Assembly (NCBI RefSeq): GCF_012976305.1
Contig: NZ_JABDSR010000009.1
Span: 37,573 to 101,572 of the forward strand
Reading direction: 5' to 3'
Source of the DNA: Peptoniphilus faecalis
GTDB taxonomy: Bacteria; Bacillota; Clostridia; Tissierellales; Peptoniphilaceae
Length of the DNA: 64,000 bases
Shown here in pieces: positions 15,152 to 22,404 of the stretch. Positions within the stretch are counted from its first letter, which is position 1. The number at the start of each line of letters is the position of its first letter. Made by a program: the position numbers and the translations under genes. The notes under the pieces are model-generated. The model did no database searches and had not been told where the DNA came from. It was given only the letters and a program-made list of their open reading frames with translations.

Positions 15152-16264
15152 GTGAATAAGAAAGAGGGAATATTTAAAAAACTTGTAGATGATTTTATAG
15201 AATTATTATCATCACTATTTTTACCATTTATTAACCTGATGATATCAACGGGGATTATAAAGGGAATAATTTCACTGTTATTGGCAACAAATGCTATTGA
15301 CCAAACTTCTTCTACATATGAAATATTAAATGCTATTGGGGATGCTTTCTTCTATTTTATCCCTGTATTTTTAGCAATAACAGCGGCAAAAAGGTTTGGG
15401 GTAGAAACATTTACGGCAGCATTAATAGGATGCATATTACTTCATCCATCAATGACAAATTTAATGAGTTCAGATGGGACAGTAACTTTCTTTAATTTAG
15501 AAGTTCCAAAAGTAATATACTCTAGTTCTGTTATCCCTATAATATTAGCGATATATTTTACAAAATACGTTCAGAACTTCTGTTATAAGATCATACCAGA
15601 AACTTTTAAGGGATTATTTACTCCACCAATTTGTTTGTTAATTGTTACGCCTGTAATCCTATTTGTATTTGGACCAATTGGAAAAGTTGCTGGATCATGG
15701 TTAGCTAGTGGATATGAAAATATTTATAATTTGAGCCCACTTGTAGCTGGAATAATCGTAGGTAGTTTGCAACCGTTTATGGTTATGTTTGGTTTGCACT
15801 GGGGATTATTTACAGTAGCAATTAATAATATATCCTTAGTAGGATATGACACAATTTTAGCTTTGTTTGGTGCGGCTATATTTGCTCAAGGTGGAGCAGC
15901 ATTAGCGGTTGCATTTAAAACTAAAGATAAGAAATTTAAGTCTCAAGCAATTTCTGCTGGACTTACAACACTGCTAGGTATTACAGAACCTGCAATGTAT
16001 GGAGTTAATTTAAAACTTAAGAGACCTATGACCTGTGCTTGTATTGCAGGAGGAGTAGGAGGAGCAGTTGCTGGAATGTTTGGATGTAGAGCTACTTCAT
16101 TTGCTTTACCAGCACTTACAACGCTTCCAGTGTTTATGAGTAAAGCTTTTATACAGTTTTTAATATCTCTAGTAATAGCGTTTGGATTGGCATTTGTTTT
16201 AACTCTATTTTCCTATAATAAAGATTTAGAGAAATTAGAAAATGAAACTGAGGAAGAAGTTTAA
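15152..16264 (+). CDS. PTS transporter EIIC subunit alone (beta-glucoside type)
   Basis: A 370-residue polytopic membrane protein matching the EIIC domain of the glucose/beta-glucoside PTS superfamily. It has many hydrophobic helices, and the GITEPAMYGVNLKLKRP motif near residue 280 corresponds to the conserved GITEPAIYG substrate-loop motif. The usual EIIB (phosphocysteine) and EIIA (phosphohistidine) domains are absent both here and nearby, so phosphorylation would need a B/A pair encoded elsewhere, or the protein works as a facilitator. It starts with GTG. It begins module A, whose other enzymes act on free sugar acids, so a phosphotransferase permease is unexpected here. Confidence 0.82.
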   Translation: MNKKEGIFKKLVDDFIELLSSLFLPFINLMISTGIIKGIISLLLATNAIDQTSSTYEILNAIGDAFFYFIPVFLAITAAKRFGVETFTAALIGCILLHPSMTNLMSSDGTVTFFNLEVPKVIYSSSVIPIILAIYFTKYVQNFCYKIIPETFKGLFTPPICLLIVTPVILFVFGPIGKVAGSWLASGYENIYNLSPLVAGIIVGSLQPFMVMFGLHWGLFTVAINNISLVGYDTILALFGAAIFAQGGAALAVAFKTKDKKFKSQAISAGLTTLLGITEPAMYGVNLKLKRPMTCACIAGGVGGAVAGMFGCRATSFALPALTTLPVFMSKAFIQFLISLVIAFGLAFVLTLFSYNKDLEKLENETEEEV

Positions 16265-16314
16265 AATTTGTTTAAGGTAATTTTTTTAAAATAAAAACTA
16301 TGGAGGGTACGATT

Positions 16315-17229
16315 ATGAAAAAAATTGACGCACACGCACACATCTTTGAAAGTATTAGAAGCTTTGGTAAAAACGGTGAATTTAGACCGTTAGGAAATGG
16401 ACTTTGCCGTTGGGCAAATGGTGATGAAATGGCAATTATTCCAAAAGGATATGGAGATAAAGAATTTGTTGCTGAGTCATTATTAAGCATCATGGATGAA
16501 AATGAAGTTGAAAAAGCAATTTTATTACAAGGAAGTTTATATGGTTTCCAAAATGAATATGCTATTGAAACAGCTAATAAATATCCAGATAGATTTAAAG
16601 CAGCTGTAACACTAGATCCTCACTGTAAGGAAGTGGATTCGATTCTAGATAGATTAATAAATGATCTAAAGGCTAAAATATTTAAATTTGAAATCAGTGT
16701 TGGTGGTGGAATGATGGGTTATCACAACAACTTTATTATCGATGACCCAATGATGACTAAGATTTATGACAGAATTGCTGAAGAAGAAAATATGACTTTA
16801 GTATTAGATATTGGAAGTCCTTCAATGGCAAGTTGTCAACCAGAAGCAGTGTATAGAATTGCAAATAAATATAAAAATCTAAACATTGTAATCTGTCACT
16901 TATTGGCTCCTACATTAGAAGATGGAGATTATTTAGAAAAAGCATTACCACTTCTAAAACATGACAATGTTTGGATTGACCTTAGTGCATTACCTTGGAA
17001 CGTTGCTCCTGAAAAATATCCTTTCCCAACAGCTCTAGAATATATAAAAATAGCAAAAGATATTTTAGGAACTGAAAAGATTCTTTGGGGTACTGACACA
17101 CCTACTGTAATGACTAAGTTCTCATATGAAGACCTGTATAAATTTATAACAGAATCAGACGTGTTCACTGAAAAAGAACTTGAAGATGTATTTTACAATA
17201 ATGCATTAGACGCATATTATTTAAAATAA
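16315..17229 (+). CDS. Amidohydrolase family protein (TIM-barrel lactonase/decarboxylase type)
   Basis: A 304-residue metal-dependent hydrolase of the Amidohydro_2 group. Visible metal and catalytic positions are KIDAHAHIFES (HxH at the N-terminus), VICHLLAPT (His) and LWGTDTPTV (Asp). Relatives include sugar lactonases and aromatic acid decarboxylases; next to a UxaA-type dehydratase and an aldolase, a sugar lactonase is most likely. GGAGGG upstream fixes the start at 16315 rather than at the ATG at 16300. It differs in length and motifs from the module B lactonase, so the two are not recent duplicates. Confidence 0.78.
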   Translation: MKKIDAHAHIFESIRSFGKNGEFRPLGNGLCRWANGDEMAIIPKGYGDKEFVAESLLSIMDENEVEKAILLQGSLYGFQNEYAIETANKYPDRFKAAVTLDPHCKEVDSILDRLINDLKAKIFKFEISVGGGMMGYHNNFIIDDPMMTKIYDRIAEEENMTLVLDIGSPSMASCQPEAVYRIANKYKNLNIVICHLLAPTLEDGDYLEKALPLLKHDNVWIDLSALPWNVAPEKYPFPTALEYIKIAKDILGTEKILWGTDTPTVMTKFSYEDLYKFITESDVFTEKELEDVFYNNALDAYYLK

Positions 17230-17270
17230 TCTATAAAAAGTATAAAATAAAATTATAGACTAGAAAAACT

Positions 17271-17306
17271 GACAATCCCGTCGCCTATTGTAGGCGAGGG
17301 GATGTC
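17271..17306 (+). promoter_or_regulatory. Long intergenic hairpin inside module A
   Basis: TCGCCTA (17281-17287) pairs with TAGGCGA (17291-17297), and outside it GACAATCCC pairs with GGGATGTC with one bulge. It has no T run. It may be an mRNA-stabilising or processing structure between the amidohydrolase and aldolase genes. Confidence 0.55.
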
Positions 17307-17341
17307 TTGCTTAACAATTAATAAACGTTGAAAGGATTAAG

Positions 17342-18238
17342 ATGGAAGCAAAAATAATAACACCAACAGTTACAATCTTTGATAATAATGGAAACATTGA
17401 TATAGAAGGTAATAAGTTGCTAATTCAACACTTAATAGACAATGGTGTAAATGGAGCAGTACCACTCGGAAGTAGTGGTGAATTTACCGCATTATCAATG
17501 GACGAAAAGAAAAAGCTAATAAAACTTTATGTAGATGAATATAAAGGGCAACTTGAGTTAATCCCTGGAACAAGTTCTCTTAATGTAGAAGAATGTATAG
17601 AATTATCTAATTATGCAATCTCATTAGGAGTCAAGGGAGTTTTAATACTTCCTCCATTTTATTACGGGATAAGTCAAGAGGAGGCTTTCCATTATTATGA
17701 TGTGCTTGCTCAAAAAATAGATGGAAATATTTATATTTATAATTTCACTGCAAGAACTGGGTTTGATATGAATGCTGAAACAACATTCAATCTTGCCAAA
17801 AAACATAAAAACATTAAAGGTATGAAGGACTCAACAGCAAATCTAACTCACACAAAAGAGGTTATTCTAAAAGCTAAAGAAATTAGAGATGACTTTGAGG
17901 TATATTCAGGATTTGATGATCATTTTGTTCCAAATGTCATAGCAGGAGGAAGCGGATGTATTGCTGCTATATCAAACTTTGAGCCTAAGTTGTGGTCAGA
18001 GTGGGTAGAAGCAATAAATAATGGGAACTTTGAAGAAGTTAAGGCAATAGGTAATATAATTGATAGACTTATGCCACTTTATAGTGTTGAAAAGAATTTC
18101 TCTCATATATTTAAAAAGTTTTTAATTGATGATGGTCTTAAAATAAACGATTATACGATATTCCCATTTGAGGAACTAAGTGAACAAAACTATGAGTTTG
18201 CAAAAAAATTAAGAAACAAGGTAATGGATGGGAGGTAA
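17342..18238 (+). CDS. Dihydrodipicolinate synthase/N-acetylneuraminate lyase family aldolase
   Basis: A 298-residue class I aldolase or dehydratase of the DapA/NanA superfamily. The Schiff-base lysine is in KGMKDSTAN, the partner tyrosine in IYIYNFTARTG, and the substrate-binding loop in GSSGEFTALS (replacing the GTTGE of DapA). Here it probably splits a 2-keto-3-deoxy sugar acid into pyruvate and an aldehyde, rather than making dihydrodipicolinate. It has a clear paralogue at 44984 in module B. Two bases separate it from the dehydratase small subunit. Confidence 0.86.
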   Translation: MEAKIITPTVTIFDNNGNIDIEGNKLLIQHLIDNGVNGAVPLGSSGEFTALSMDEKKKLIKLYVDEYKGQLELIPGTSSLNVEECIELSNYAISLGVKGVLILPPFYYGISQEEAFHYYDVLAQKIDGNIYIYNFTARTGFDMNAETTFNLAKKHKNIKGMKDSTANLTHTKEVILKAKEIRDDFEVYSGFDDHFVPNVIAGGSGCIAAISNFEPKLWSEWVEAINNGNFEEVKAIGNIIDRLMPLYSVEKNFSHIFKKFLIDDGLKINDYTIFPFEELSEQNYEFAKKLRNKVMDGR

Positions 18239-18240
18239 TC

Positions 18241-18531
18241 ATGAAATACGCTCTTAAAGTTGATGATAAAGATAATGTGGTTACAGTATTAAGCCCTATA
18301 GAAAAAGGCGAAACTGTAAGCTATTTAGATAATGGAGATACAAAGGAAGTTGTGGCACAAAATGATATTCCAATATATCATAAAATAGCAATAAGAGACA
18401 TAAAAATGGAAGAAGATATTGTAAAATATGGAGAACATATAGGAAGAGCTAGTAAAGATATTATTAAAGGATTTCATGTTCACACACATAACATTAAAGA
18501 TCACAGAGAAAATCTTGAAGAAAAAGAATGA
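18241..18531 (+). CDS. UxaA-family dehydratase, small (SAF-domain) subunit
   Basis: A 96-residue protein matching the N-terminal SAF domain of altronate/galactarate-type dehydratases: the conserved IPIYHKIAIRDI segment, KYGEHIG and FHVHTHNI. In UxaA this domain is fused to the large one; here it is a separate gene 9 bases before the large subunit. Paralogue at 43482. The substrate is presumably an aldonate such as L-fuconate or a close relative. Confidence 0.88.
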   Translation: MKYALKVDDKDNVVTVLSPIEKGETVSYLDNGDTKEVVAQNDIPIYHKIAIRDIKMEEDIVKYGEHIGRASKDIIKGFHVHTHNIKDHRENLEEKE

Positions 18532-18540
18532 GGTGGTATA

Positions 18541-19710
18541 GTGAGAACTTTTTGGGGTTATAAAAGAAAAGACGGTAGAGTTGGGATTAGAAATCATGTT
18601 TTAATATTACCAGCAAGTATATGTGCATCAGACACAACAAGATTAATTTCACGAGGAGTTCAAGGTACAGTAACATTTAACTTGCAGCTTGGATGCTCAC
18701 AGGTAGGTGCAGATCTTGATTTGACTCTAGATACTCTAGCAGGGTATGGTGCAAATCCAAATGTTTATAGCGTAATAGTTGTGGGTCTTGGCTGTGAATC
18801 GGCCCAAGCTAATATTGTTAAAGAAAGAATATTAGAAAGAACTAACAAACAAGTAGAAACTCTTATTATTCAAGAGGAAGGTGGCACTCTAAAGACCATA
18901 GAAAAAGCACAAAGACTTGCAAAAAAAATGGTTGGCGAAGCTGCATTAATTAGAAGAGAAGAATTCCCACTTTCAGAGCTAATTCTTGGAACAAATTGTG
19001 GAGGATCTGATACAACATCAGGACTTGCAGCAAACCCAACAATTGGAAAAGTTAGTGATAAATTAGTAGAAATGGGTGGAACTTCTGTACTTTGTGAAAC
19101 TACTGAATTTATTGGAGCAGAACACATTCTTGCTAGAAGGGCAAAAAATAAAGAAATTCATGATAAAATTTATGAAATTATTAAAAACTATGAAACTAAA
19201 ATAAAGAATGATACAGGGCTGGATGTTCGTGACGGAAACCCTTCACCAGGAAATAAAGAAGGTGGACTTACTACCTTAGAAGAAAAATCACTTGGATGCA
19301 TTCATAAAGGGGGAACTTCCAGCATTAACAATCTTTACGATTATTCTCAACAAATTAAAGGAAAAGAAGGACTTGTAATTATGGATACGCCAGGAAATGA
19401 TGCTTCGTCTGTTGGGGGTATAATTGCTGGAGGATGTCAATTAGTTGTATTTTCTACAGGTAGAGGAACTCCAACTGGACATGCCATAGCGCCTGTTTTG
19501 AAAATTACTGGAAACAGCGAAACCTATGCTAAAATGAGCGACAACATAGATTATGATGCAAGCGGAATAATTACAGAAAACAAGGAAATTGAGCAAGCAA
19601 GTGAAGAATTGCTAGACTTAATTGTGGAAGTATGTAACGGAAAACAAGTTCAGGCAGAGCTTCTTGGTTATACAGAAACAGCAATTCAAAGAGCATCTGC
19701 TTTTGTTTAA
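18541..19710 (+). CDS. UxaA-family sugar-acid dehydratase, large subunit
   Basis: A 389-residue protein matching the catalytic C-terminal part of altronate dehydratase-type enzymes, which remove water from an aldonate to give a 2-keto-3-deoxy acid. Motifs are FWGYKRKDGRVGIRNH at the start, LGCSQVG, LGCESAQ, TNCGGSDTTSG, SPGNKEGGLTTLEEKSLG and FSTGRGTPTGH, with metal-ligand-type cysteines and histidines. It starts with GTG. It is highly similar to 43793 throughout. Together with the small subunit it forms one enzyme. Confidence 0.9.
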   Translation: MRTFWGYKRKDGRVGIRNHVLILPASICASDTTRLISRGVQGTVTFNLQLGCSQVGADLDLTLDTLAGYGANPNVYSVIVVGLGCESAQANIVKERILERTNKQVETLIIQEEGGTLKTIEKAQRLAKKMVGEAALIRREEFPLSELILGTNCGGSDTTSGLAANPTIGKVSDKLVEMGGTSVLCETTEFIGAEHILARRAKNKEIHDKIYEIIKNYETKIKNDTGLDVRDGNPSPGNKEGGLTTLEEKSLGCIHKGGTSSINNLYDYSQQIKGKEGLVIMDTPGNDASSVGGIIAGGCQLVVFSTGRGTPTGHAIAPVLKITGNSETYAKMSDNIDYDASGIITENKEIEQASEELLDLIVEVCNGKQVQAELLGYTETAIQRASAFV

Positions 19711-19711
19711 T

Positions 19712-19748
19712 TATAATATTAAGAGCCTTCGGGCTCTTTTAATATTTT
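19712..19748 (+). terminator. Terminator after module A enzymes
   Basis: AAGAGCC TTCG GGCTCTTTT with AATATT arms extending the stem. It separates the enzyme genes from the regulator gene. Confidence 0.85.
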
Positions 19749-19805
19749 TAGGGTTAATATATAATATAAAATAATAGTTATAAAATCTTTGATAAGGAGA
19801 ACAAT

Positions 19806-20570
19806 ATGCATAAGCCAACTGAAAGAGTTCTTAGAATACTTTTAACTTTAGCTTCTGAAAAAGAAGATCTTACATTAACAGAAATCTCTGAAAAAACAAA
19901 AATACCTAAGAGCACTATATCACCAATACTCTCGACTCTTGTGGATATGAGGTTTTTAGCCAAAAAATCTGAAATGAAGTATAGGATTGGAATAAATTCC
20001 TTCATAGTAGGCGAGGCATATATAGAGTCAACATCTTTTCTTGAGATGATAAAATCCTATATGACAGAAGTAGTTAAGGAATGTAACGAAATATGTCAAT
20101 TAGGGATACTACAAGATAATAAGGTTTTCTATATTGCTAAAAAAGATCCAAAACAATCAATTCAGCTAATGAGCTATGTTGGAAAATTTTTACCAATTTA
20201 TTCAACAGCACTAGGAAAAGTTTTGGTTTACAAAAACAGTGAAGAAGAAATTAAAGACATTGTTGGAGATAATATGGTTCCTTTGACAGAGAGAACTATT
20301 ACAGATATAGATGATTTTTTGAATGAAATAGAGACTGTGAAAAATAATGGGTACTCATTTGATTTACAAGAAACAAGTTTAGATTCAAAGTGTGTTGCCG
20401 TTCCGATAGAAAAGGGTGGAAAAGTAATTGCCGCTATGAGTGTGTCGATTCCAAACTTTAGAAGTACAGATGAAAAATTAAAGAATGCTATTCAAGTTCT
20501 ATTAAAATATAAAAAAGAAATAGAAAGTTATTTCACTCACAATATTTATAATGAAGAAGATTTAATCTAA
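19806..20570 (+). CDS. IclR-family transcriptional regulator of module A
   Basis: A 254-residue regulator. The N-terminal winged helix-turn-helix contains TLTEISEKTKIPKSTISPILSTL, and the C-terminal IclR effector domain has the IYSTALGKVLV and CVAVPIEKGGKVIAAMSVS motifs. IclR proteins usually bind small acids derived from sugars or aromatics. Its recognition helix, IPKSTISPIL, is almost identical to that of the module B regulator (IPKSTLSPIL), which fits the shared operator-like sequence. It is transcribed separately from the enzymes, behind their terminator. Confidence 0.92.
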   Translation: MHKPTERVLRILLTLASEKEDLTLTEISEKTKIPKSTISPILSTLVDMRFLAKKSEMKYRIGINSFIVGEAYIESTSFLEMIKSYMTEVVKECNEICQLGILQDNKVFYIAKKDPKQSIQLMSYVGKFLPIYSTALGKVLVYKNSEEEIKDIVGDNMVPLTERTITDIDDFLNEIETVKNNGYSFDLQETSLDSKCVAVPIEKGGKVIAAMSVSIPNFRSTDEKLKNAIQVLLKYKKEIESYFTHNIYNEEDLI

Positions 20571-20709
20571 ACTAAAAAGAAATAGTAACCAAGTTCTTCT
20601 GTCTCAAATAAACAAAAAGTCAAATTTAGGCCTTAGTAATCATACAAGGGTCTTTTTTAATATCAATAGCAAAATAAAAGTATTTTTTATTTGTATTTTA
20701 TATCAATAA

Positions 20710-20796
20710 GAATTTAATCGGGAAGAAAAATTAGACTTATTAAATCTAATAAAAGTTGAAGATACTCCTTATTATAAATATTTTATAGATGAGTAA
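20710..20796 (+). pseudogene. Short protein-like remnant without a start
   Basis: A 28-codon frame ending in TAA reads EFNREEKLDLLNLIKVED followed by TPYYKYFIDE. The composition looks like real protein, but a stop codon sits just upstream and there is no start or ribosome binding site. It is probably the decayed 3' end of a lost gene, in the 527-base gap between the module A regulator and the molybdenum region. The rest of that gap up to about 20935 is AT-rich with nothing else I can name. Confidence 0.35.
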
Positions 20797-20951
20797 AATA
20801 TGTGCTTGCATAAGTCAAATAAATGTAATATTGTAAGATGCATTTTAAAAAGCAAGCAAAAGAAAATATTTACAACTAAACTTAAACAAAGAAATTAAAA
20901 AATTAATAAATAATATATAAGTTAAATTAAATGCTTGGAAGGAGTTTTTAA

Positions 20952-20984
20952 TTGAGGGACAAAATAATAAGAGAAGATTTTTAA
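20952..20984 (+). other. Possible 10-residue leader peptide or gene relic
   Basis: A GGAAGGAG site (20939-20944 region) is followed by TTG at 20952 and a 10-codon frame (MRDKIIREDF) ending at TAA. It lies just upstream of the molybdenum operon promoter, so it is more likely a relic than a leader of that operon. Confidence 0.25.
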
Positions 20985-20991
20985 AAACAGT

Positions 20992-21020
20992 TTGAAAACG
21001 ATTTAAATTAGTGGTATACT
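20992..21020 (+). promoter_or_regulatory. Promoter of the molybdenum hydroxylase operon
   Basis: TTGAAA (20992-20997), a 17-base spacer and TATACT (21015-21020). The start would be near 21027, about 70 bases before the first gene. Confidence 0.75.
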
Positions 21021-21054
21021 ATTTAAAACACATTTATATTATATTGCACTAAAG

Positions 21055-21069
21055 TATGCACGATGCATA
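21055..21069 (+). promoter_or_regulatory. Palindromic operator candidate
   Basis: TATGCA-CGA-TGCATA is a perfect 6+6 inverted repeat between the predicted transcription start and the first gene. It is a candidate binding site for a local regulator such as the GntR protein at 27803. Confidence 0.5.
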
Positions 21070-21097
21070 TTGATTAAAATAAAATTTAGGTGGGAAA

Positions 21098-21562
21098 ATG
21101 AAAATAAGTTTAAAAGTTAATGGTGAAATCTATAATTTTGATGTAGACGAAAAGAAAAGATTAATAGATTTACTTAGAAATGATTTAAAGCTAACAGGGA
21201 CTAAAGAAGGTTGTAGCGAGGGCGAATGTGGAGCATGTACTGTATTAGTGGATTCATTAGCGGTTACATCGTGCACGATGCTTGCAGCACAGTTAGATGG
21301 AAAAGAAGTTATAACCATAGAAGGATTAGAACATGATGGTCAATTGGATATTTTACAAAAAAAGTTCGTGGAATGTGGTGCTGTTCAATGTGGCTACTGT
21401 TCTCCAGGCTTCATTATGAGTGCAAAATCTTTGATGTTAAATAATATAAACCCAACAACTTATGAAATAAAAAGATATATTGAGGGAAATCTTTGTAGAT
21501 GTACTGGATTTATAAAAATTTTAGAAGCTATTGAAAAAGCTTGTGAAGAGGTGGAAAAATGA
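21098..21562 (+). CDS. Molybdenum hydroxylase, [2Fe-2S] subunit
   Basis: A 154-residue electron-transfer subunit of the xanthine dehydrogenase/CO dehydrogenase family. The N-terminal ferredoxin-like cluster is bound by Cys39, Cys44, Cys47 and Cys59 (GCSEGECGACTVLV). The second cluster is bound by Cys98 and Cys101 (CGYCSPG) and Cys133 and Cys135 (NLCRCTG). All eight ligands are present. It is the first gene of an operon with the FAD and molybdopterin subunits and overlaps the FAD subunit by 4 bases. The substrate is set by the large subunit. Confidence 0.95.
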   Translation: MKISLKVNGEIYNFDVDEKKRLIDLLRNDLKLTGTKEGCSEGECGACTVLVDSLAVTSCTMLAAQLDGKEVITIEGLEHDGQLDILQKKFVECGAVQCGYCSPGFIMSAKSLMLNNINPTTYEIKRYIEGNLCRCTGFIKILEAIEKACEEVEK

Positions 21563-22404
21563 TATTCGCACCAAAGGATTTAAGTGAACTTTGTTATATT
21601 TTAGAAAATAAGGGCGACAATTATTATATCCTTGCTGGAGGAACTGATTTAATAATAAAAATAAAGAATAAAAAAATTGTCAATTACAATATCATTGAAA
21701 TTACAAAGATAAATGAATTAAAGGGATTTAAGGAAGATGATATTAATTTTTATATAGGACCTCTTATGACTATGACAGAAATCATTAATGAGAAAAGCAT
21801 TAAAGAAAATCTAGGGTCTCTTTATGAAGCTGCTTATAAATTAGGTTCAAATCAAATTAGAAATCTTGCGACTATTGGAGGAAATGTTGCCAATGCTTCT
21901 CAAAGTGCAGATTGTGTATTGGCACTTTTTGCATTAGATGCAAAAATTAAAATTTTAGATTCAATGGAAAATGAAAAGATTGTTTCTATTGAAGATTTTA
22001 TTACTGGAAGAGAGAAAACAATTTTAAGTCAAAATGAAATTATAAAAGAAATAATAATACCTAAAAAAAATAGTATAAACATTTTTAATAAAATTGGATC
22101 TCGTACAGGAGTAACGATTTCTAAAATTAGCTGTGCTATGAATTTTATTTTAAATGAAGATGGAAAGAAGGACACTAGAATATTTTTAGGTGCTGTTGGA
22201 ATTAAACCTGTTAGGGCATTTGATTTGGAAAAAGTTTTTGCTAATCACGATTTTAAAAATATAAACTTGGAAATTCTACAACAAACTGGATTTAATGAGA
22301 TTGAGAAAGCTATTCCAGAAAGAAGCTCTAAGTATTATAAGAGAATTGCTATACAAGGATTATTAGAGGATATGCTCGAGGAATTGATAAGTTATGAAAA
22401 ATAA
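21559..22404 (+). CDS. Molybdenum hydroxylase, FAD-binding subunit
   Basis: A 281-residue CoxM/XdhB-type subunit that takes electrons from the iron-sulfur subunit. FAD-binding motifs are ILAGGTDLIIKIKN near residue 25 and ATIGGNVANASQSAD near residue 107. The C-terminal part contains the CO-dehydrogenase flavoprotein C-domain pattern (FLGAVGIKPVRA). The start ATG overlaps the upstream stop, and its own end overlaps the large-subunit gene by 11 bases, so the three are translationally coupled. Confidence 0.93.
   Translation: MIFAPKDLSELCYILENKGDNYYILAGGTDLIIKIKNKKIVNYNIIEITKINELKGFKEDDINFYIGPLMTMTEIINEKSIKENLGSLYEAAYKLGSNQIRNLATIGGNVANASQSADCVLALFALDAKIKILDSMENEKIVSIEDFITGREKTILSQNEIIKEIIIPKKNSINIFNKIGSRTGVTISKISCAMNFILNEDGKKDTRIFLGAVGIKPVRAFDLEKVFANHDFKNINLEILQQTGFNEIEKAIPERSSKYYKRIAIQGLLEDMLEELISYEK

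Noticed and set aside
17342..18238. dapA for lysine synthesis
   Set aside because: It sits in a sugar-acid operon, has the GSSGE loop variant and a paralogue in the fucose-type module; no other lysine genes are near.
21272..21281. TGCACGATGC, the core of the palindrome at 21055, recurs inside the [2Fe-2S] subunit gene
   Set aside because: It is not palindromic there and encodes conserved-looking protein (SCTML); most likely coincidence.
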